This document shows positions 14,121 through 18,152 of a stretch of 18,152 nt of DNA, one piece after another; position 1 is the first letter of the stretch, and every line of letters starts with the position of its first letter. Where the stretch lies: NCBI GenBank assembly GCA_035651115.1, contig DASRGL010000497.1, forward strand, positions 1 to 18,152, read 5' to 3'. The notes beneath the pieces were generated by a model. The model was not told where the DNA came from. It worked only from the letters and a program-made list of their open reading frames with translations, and did not search any database. A program made the translations under genes and the position numbers. This DNA comes from DASRGL01 sp035651115 (GTDB lineage Bacteria; Armatimonadota; Chthonomonadetes; Chthonomonadales; Chthonomonadaceae).

Positions 14121-15818
14121 ATGAGGACACCGAAAGAGACCGTCGCCTGGTATATCCTGCCCTTCGTCGCGGCGCTGGCGCTGATCTGGGTTCTCTATAA
14201 GGATATGTTCCACGACTGGTGGGGCCTCTGGACGGAACCGGGCAGCTTCTACGCTCATGCCGTGTTCGTGCCGTTTTTTGTCGGCATCATGATCTATCGC
14301 AATCGGGAGAAGCTGGCGGCAGCGCCCTGGAAACCGTCCTGGACCGGCCTGCTGCTGCTGCTCCCGGCGATGCTGCTGCTGCTGCTTGCCAAGCGCGCGG
14401 ATGTGACCGTCGTCAAGTCCATCACCTTCGTCATGCTGCTCCTGGCGGCTTCGCTGCTGATTGCGGGGCCGGCCAAGACCCGTGTGCTGCTATTCCCGCT
14501 GATCTTCATCGTGGCGATGATCCCGCTCTTCCCCGATCAGCTTATCAACGTCATCGCGTTTCCCATTCAACTGAAGTCTACGCAGATGGCGACCGCCATG
14601 CTGAACCTGATGACGCTTCATGCCGTGCGGGAAGGCACGCTGATTCAGATGGACAGCTATAAGATGGCGGTCGAAGGCGCGTGCAGCGGGTTCAAAACGC
14701 TGGTCTCGCTGCTGACGTTCGCGGCGGCGTTCGCCTATATTGTCGAGGGCGCGCTGTGGAAACGCTGGACTCTGTTCCTGACCACGATCCCGCTGAGCCT
14801 GTTCATCAATGCGCTACGCATCACCTTCATCGGTGTCGTCGGGGAGCTTTTCAGCACGAAGGCCGCGCAGGGCTTCCACGACTATAGCGGCTTTATCGTG
14901 CTGATCCTGGCGTTCCTCTTCCTGTTCAACTTCGCGCGGCTGCTGCGCTGCCAGAGTTTCCTGGGCGTGCCGCTCGACGAGGAACCGGAGGCGCGGAAGG
15001 ACGAGAAACCGGAAGCGGAGGAACCCGCGCAGGCCGAGGAAGCGCCTCCCGGTTCCGCCACTCCCTGGTGGCGGTCTGTTCTGGAGTGGCGGCCTACCGG
15101 CAGCCAGTTGCGGCGGGTGCTGCCGTTCCTGCTGGCGATCAATCTGGTGTTCCTGGCGACCTACGCGGCGCAGGGCATGTATAAGGTCAAGGTAGAGCCG
15201 GAGCCGCCGATAGCGACCTCCCAGGTTCCTGTGGCGCTGAGCGCGAACGGCGTGAGCTGGACGGCCGATCCGAACCCGTTCCAGGATCGGCTGACAGCAG
15301 CTATCCAGGACCAACTCAATCCGCGCCGCGTGATCAATCGTACCTACGCCGGAACAGACGGCTCGCATCTGGAGTTCTTCATGACGGCGGGCAACGGACG
15401 CTGGACGTTCCACGATCCGCACAACTGCTCTCTTGGCAGCGATGCGACGCTACAGGATGTGGGCATCCTCGACATTCCGACGAAGCGCGGCGCACTCAAG
15501 ATTCTGGAAGCCCGCTACAAGCGCGCGGGCAGCCCGGATGAGTTCGAAATGATGTTCTGCTATGTGGTCGAGGGCGGCGTCTTGCAGCGGACGGAGCAGG
15601 TGCATAAGGCGCTGGTCTGGCAGACCTTCTTCGGGGATGCGGGCAAGCCCTCTTACTTCCTGCGCTTCACGCAGAGCGTCTCCGGCAGAGATGAGGAGAA
15701 GCGGCAGCAGTTGATCCGTTTTATCGGCGCGATGTGGGAGCAGATCAGTCCGGTGTTGCAGGGTGAAGTCAAGGCGATCCCAGAGCCTCCGCCCGTTCCC
15801 ATCGGTGAAAGGAACTAA
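14121..15818 (+). CDS. Exosortase fused to an EpsI-like C-terminal domain
   Basis: A 565-residue protein. Residues 1-280 form an exosortase core of about 8 membrane helices. The predicted catalytic Cys is C188 in VEGACSGFKTL, the Arg is R233 in NALRIT, and the His is H253 in GFHDYSGF; these are the three hallmark residues of the EpsH/Xrt family. FYAHAVFVP (43-51) matches the usual first-loop motif. A charged linker rich in Glu, Ala and Pro (about 284-312) leads to a further hydrophobic helix (332-350). A periplasmic domain follows with RWTFHDPHNCSLGS (428-440) containing H434 and C436, like the HxxxxC feature of the EpsI/DUF3485 family. Exosortases cut C-terminal PEP-CTERM-like tags from exported proteins. 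No tagged substrate is visible in the window. It is the last gene of the cluster, followed by a multi-hairpin repeat facing a convergent gene. Confidence 0.9.
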   Translation: MRTPKETVAWYILPFVAALALIWVLYKDMFHDWWGLWTEPGSFYAHAVFVPFFVGIMIYRNREKLAAAPWKPSWTGLLLLLPAMLLLLLAKRADVTVVKSITFVMLLLAASLLIAGPAKTRVLLFPLIFIVAMIPLFPDQLINVIAFPIQLKSTQMATAMLNLMTLHAVREGTLIQMDSYKMAVEGACSGFKTLVSLLTFAAAFAYIVEGALWKRWTLFLTTIPLSLFINALRITFIGVVGELFSTKAAQGFHDYSGFIVLILAFLFLFNFARLLRCQSFLGVPLDEEPEARKDEKPEAEEPAQAEEAPPGSATPWWRSVLEWRPTGSQLRRVLPFLLAINLVFLATYAAQGMYKVKVEPEPPIATSQVPVALSANGVSWTADPNPFQDRLTAAIQDQLNPRRVINRTYAGTDGSHLEFFMTAGNGRWTFHDPHNCSLGSDATLQDVGILDIPTKRGALKILEARYKRAGSPDEFEMMFCYVVEGGVLQRTEQVHKALVWQTFFGDAGKPSYFLRFTQSVSGRDEEKRQQLIRFIGAMWEQISPVLQGEVKAIPEPPPVPIGERN

Positions 15819-15822
15819 CGGT

Positions 15823-16007
15823 CCGGGTACTGAAAGCACCCGTCTTGGTGGCCTGCGGCCAACTGTCCTTCGGACGGACACTATGATAAGCCTGTGCCTT
15901 TGTATCCATGCCTACTCGATACAAAGGCACAGGCTCTCTTAGCGAGGGCGTCCGTGAGGACGCTTGGCGGCGCAGCCGCCCCAAAGCCGGGTACTTTCAG
16001 TACCCGG
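15823..16007 (-). repeat. Chain-of-hairpins repeat element, copy 2 (inverted relative to copy 1, with extra hairpin)
   Basis: The right end is a perfect 9-bp hairpin, stem CCGGGTACT and loop TTC (15987-16007). The left end is the same hairpin with one changed base (15823-15842). Internal hairpins are GGCC/GGCC (15850-15860), GTCC/GGAC (15865-15875), GCGTCC/GGACGC (15948-15963) and GGCGGC/GCCGCC (15966-15980). Read on the minus strand it aligns with copy 1 from end to end, except for the inserted hairpin at 15889-15935. It fills the gap between the exosortase stop and the convergent helicase stop (16012), where it could act as a two-way transcription barrier. Confidence 0.88.
15889..15935. repeat. 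Perfect 17-bp hairpin inserted in copy 2 of the chain-of-hairpins element
   Basis: Arms 15889-15905 (AGCCTGTGCCTTTGTAT) and 15919-15935 are perfect reverse complements with a 13-nt loop. Copy 1 has nothing comparable at this place, so it looks like a separate small repeat that entered the element. Confidence 0.88.
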
Positions 16008-16011
16008 CAGA

Positions 16012-18152
16012 TCAGAGTGGACAGAGAAAGAAGTAGGGACACTGCGCGCACTTGCGGTCATCGGGGGCGGGAGGAAAGTCGCCGAGACGGATGCCGCGCA
16101 GCGCCTCGTCGTATTTGGCGACACGGGCCGGTTCATAGCGGGCTTTTTCGGGGACTTCGCGCTGCTGGCCGTCGTTGAGATAGTAGAGGGTGATTTCGAC
16201 CGGACGATCCGGGTCTTGCTGCCTGGCGGCATGGCGCATCAGAGCCAGGCGGGGAGCCGTGTGATCGTCCTTTTTCGCGCGGCCCTTCATATAGCGTCCC
16301 AGGCGCAGCGTGCCGTCCGGCAGGGACTCGGCATGGTCGCAGGTGAGCCGGACGCGGCCATTCGGCAGGTCGGCGACCAGTTCCATATCGTGCTGACTAT
16401 GCGCCGTCTCCTGTGTCGAGGCAGGCACATAGACCCGCAGATTTTCCAGTTGCTTTTCCGCCTCGCGCCGCAGCAGGCGCGTCTGCGCGTTCGCCTCCGG
16501 GAAACGCTCCGCCCAGAGCGCGTCCAGCCGCGCGGCCTTCTCCTCCTCGGTCGGCGTGCGACCGGCAGCCTGCTCCGCCTTCACCCATCGCGTCATCTCC
16601 TGAACGCAGTCATGGAAAACCAGGTACGTCGAATCGATCTCCTGCGCGGGCAGTTTGACGATACGCTGGTAGTAGAACTGGCGCGGGCATCGCTGGTACT
16701 GTTCCAGCGCGCTCAGCGAGACCTCCGGCTTGTCGTCCCTTCCTCCTGGAACCTCCCCCCTGCCCCCTCCTTCGTAAGGAGGGGGAGAAGCCGTTGCTCC
16801 CCTCTCCTTGCGAAGGAGAGGGGTTGGGGGTGAGGTCGCTCCCTCCCCGCGAAGGAGAGGGGTTGGGGGTGAGGTCGCTCCCTCCCCTTGCGAAGGTGAG
16901 GGCTGGGGTGGGGTCTGCACGGGGATGAGGGTTTCCCAGCGCACCTGCTGCGCCCCGCACGCACTCAGCATCGGCTCGATCTGCGCCAGCAGCGGCGACG
17001 GCTGGATGGCGTTCCCGCGCCATGTCTCCGGGCGGCACAGCACCAGATGATCGCGGGCGCGCGATAGCGCGACGAAGAACAGGCACAACTCGCCCTCGGC
17101 CTCCTCTTCCTTGCCGCTCGCCTGCGCTACTTCGTCCGGTTCGACCTCGGAGAGCAGGTTGGGCGGAGGCGTCGCCATCGCCGCCTGCCCGCGCGGCGGG
17201 AACTGCCCCTTGACCAGGTTGGGAAGATAGACGACCGGGAACTCCAGACCTTTCGAGGCGTGGACTGTCATCAGGCGGACGCCTTCAAGCGCGTCCGAGC
17301 TGGCAGGGAGGCGCACATTATCTTCCCCGCAGGCGCGCAGGCGGCGGATATGGTCGAGCAGGGCGCGATACGGCGAATCGGCCCCCACGTGTTCCAGCTT
17401 TTTGGAGCAATCCTGGACAAAGGTGAGCAGTTGGTAGAGCGCGAGGCGCTTCTGGCGGTTCGCTATCGTGTCGGTTGCCAGCAGGGGGCGCAGATAGCCG
17501 CTCGTATCGAACAGATAGCGCGCCAGCAGCATCCAGGCGTTGCCGCGATAGAGGAGCGGTTCCAGGTGCGCCCGGAGCCGCCGCAGTCCTTCCCGTCCGG
17601 CTGTGGAGAGATCGGGCAGATCGGCGGCCAGAGTCAGCGCGCCGGGAAACGCGCTTCCGGCCTGCTTTGCCGCCTCCAGCAGCCGGGCGACATCTTCGGG
17701 CGGAATCTGGTACTCGGCGAACTGCGCCACCCGCGCCAACTCCCTTCCCGTCGGGCCGCAGGCCAGCGCCACCAGGGAGAGCATGTCTTTGATTTCGGGC
17801 CGGTCGAACAGGTCGCCGAGGTGCAGCATCGGGACGCCGCGCGCTTCCAGCCGCTCGGAGAGATCGGTCGCCTGCCCGTTCGTGCGGCAGAGAATGGCCT
17901 GTTCGCGCAGGCTCACGCCGCGCGCCTCCCACTCCCGTATCTGCTGTGCCAGCCCATCGGCCTGCGCCTCCTCGTCCGCAGCGACGGCCAGCGTGACCGT
18001 CGGGTGTCCTTCGTCCTCCCGCTGGGAGAGCCAGGCGCGGAAGTCTGCCGCCTCTTTGTCGCCCGGAGCCGCCGGCATCTGCGCCGCGACCGCGCTGAAC
18101 AGCGAGACCAGCGAGGGGCGCGAGCGGTAGTTCGTGTCCAGTTGCAGGCGGC
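16012..18152 (-). CDS. UvrD/PcrA-like superfamily 1 helicase with C-terminal Fe-S RecB/AddB-type nuclease-like domain, N-terminus beyond window
   Basis: The frame runs off the right edge, so the ATPase motifs I-III are outside; 713 residues are visible. The visible start reads LDTNYRSRPSLVSLF (SF1 motif IV). It is followed by AILCRTNGQATDLSERLEARG, then VRLMTVHASKGLEFPVVYLPNL (motif V) and LFFVALSRARDHLVL (motif VI, VAxTRAR-like). After a low-complexity linker encoded by repeats (16743-16920) comes SLSALEQYQRCPRQFYYQ, the opening of a Cys4 RecB-family domain. The protein ends CAQCPYFFLC near the C-terminus, so four Cys (one plus C-x2-C-x5-C) could hold a 4Fe-4S cluster as in AddB. The usual nuclease motif D-Y-K-T-G is not seen; GRYMKGRAKK occupies its place, so nuclease activity is doubtful. 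Likely role: DNA unwinding in repair or recombination. It is transcribed against the EPS cluster and is functionally unrelated to it. Confidence 0.87.
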   Translation of the reverse strand, partial: RLQLDTNYRSRPSLVSLFSAVAAQMPAAPGDKEAADFRAWLSQREDEGHPTVTLAVAADEEAQADGLAQQIREWEARGVSLREQAILCRTNGQATDLSERLEARGVPMLHLGDLFDRPEIKDMLSLVALACGPTGRELARVAQFAEYQIPPEDVARLLEAAKQAGSAFPGALTLAADLPDLSTAGREGLRRLRAHLEPLLYRGNAWMLLARYLFDTSGYLRPLLATDTIANRQKRLALYQLLTFVQDCSKKLEHVGADSPYRALLDHIRRLRACGEDNVRLPASSDALEGVRLMTVHASKGLEFPVVYLPNLVKGQFPPRGQAAMATPPPNLLSEVEPDEVAQASGKEEEAEGELCLFFVALSRARDHLVLCRPETWRGNAIQPSPLLAQIEPMLSACGAQQVRWETLIPVQTPPQPSPSQGEGATSPPTPLLRGEGATSPPTPLLRKERGATASPPPYEGGGRGEVPGGRDDKPEVSLSALEQYQRCPRQFYYQRIVKLPAQEIDSTYLVFHDCVQEMTRWVKAEQAAGRTPTEEEKAARLDALWAERFPEANAQTRLLRREAEKQLENLRVYVPASTQETAHSQHDMELVADLPNGRVRLTCDHAESLPDGTLRLGRYMKGRAKKDDHTAPRLALMRHAARQQDPDRPVEITLYYLNDGQQREVPEKARYEPARVAKYDEALRGIRLGDFPPAPDDRKCAQCPYFFLCPL
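16743..16920. repeat. CCCTCTCC/GGAGAGGG repeats inserted in frame in the helicase gene
   Basis: Four palindromic cores lie in tandem, the last three as 39-42-nt units (for example 16835-16873, 39 nt) whose lengths are multiples of three. On the minus strand they encode a Pro/Ser/Gly-rich linker with the repeated word SPPTPLLR. They belong to the same family as 4301-4500 and 11746-11899. The reading frame is intact through the block, and it falls between the helicase core and the nuclease-like domain. Confidence 0.87.

Noticed and set aside
16794..16912. Tandem 39-42-nt units considered as a CRISPR-like array
   Set aside because: Units are contiguous without unique spacers, are translated in frame within a conserved gene, and match palindromic repeats elsewhere in the window.

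Overview
This is an 18.2-kb stretch of high-GC bacterial DNA (clearly above 60% by eye). It is dominated by one co-directional exopolysaccharide (EPS) / cell-surface glycan cluster on the + strand (about 1.1-15.8 kb), with an exosortase at its end. An exosortase with an EpsI-like tail beside a PpiC/SurA-type foldase and an EPS locus points to a didermal environmental bacterium. The GH44 glycosidase and the dense dispersed hairpin repeats would fit something like Armatimonadota or Planctomycetota. That placement is an inference with low confidence, because no rRNA or other marker gene is present.

Layout. Position 1-1042: the C-terminal part of a GH44 endoglucanase/xyloglucanase-like enzyme, cut by the window edge. 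1148-2869: an O-antigen ligase/polymerase (Wzy/WaaL-like) membrane protein. 3043-5791: two tandem paralogous acyltransferase-3 membrane proteins with patches of nucleotide identity. 5960-7282: a GT87-type polytopic glycosyltransferase. 7485-9350: two GT2 glycosyltransferases. 9347-13007: three GT4 glycosyltransferases, the first overlapping the preceding gene by 4 nt. 13104-14045: a membrane-anchored SurA/PpiC-like protein. 14121-15818: an exosortase fused to an EpsI-like domain. 16012-18152, minus strand and converging on the cluster: a partial UvrD/PcrA-like helicase with a C-terminal Fe-S RecB/AddB-type nuclease-like domain.

How the genes fit together. The GTs (GT87, two GT2, three GT4) would build a glycan repeat unit, the two acyltransferases would decorate it, and the Wzy/WaaL-like protein would polymerise or ligate it. 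The foldase and exosortase would process C-terminally tagged exported proteins that often accompany such EPS. Not seen here are a flippase, a priming phosphoglycosyl transferase, a chain-length regulator and any PEP-CTERM-like substrate; they would have to lie elsewhere.

The most unusual content is between the genes. Nearly every longer gap in the cluster is filled with repeat DNA of at least four kinds: (a) a chain-of-hairpins element bounded by GGGTACT hairpins, two copies in opposite orientation (10491-10619 and 15823-16007); (b) CCCTCTCC/GGAGAGGG palindromic elements (4301-4500, 11746-11899, and in frame inside the helicase gene at 16743-16920); (c) long TCTGAACT hairpins (5804-5908, 7341-7435); (d) a GCGAATGAATTCGC inverted repeat (7315-7456) that encloses one of the (c) copies. 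At two genes the repeat supplies the stop codon and last codons, and it probably alters the translation start of the next gene.
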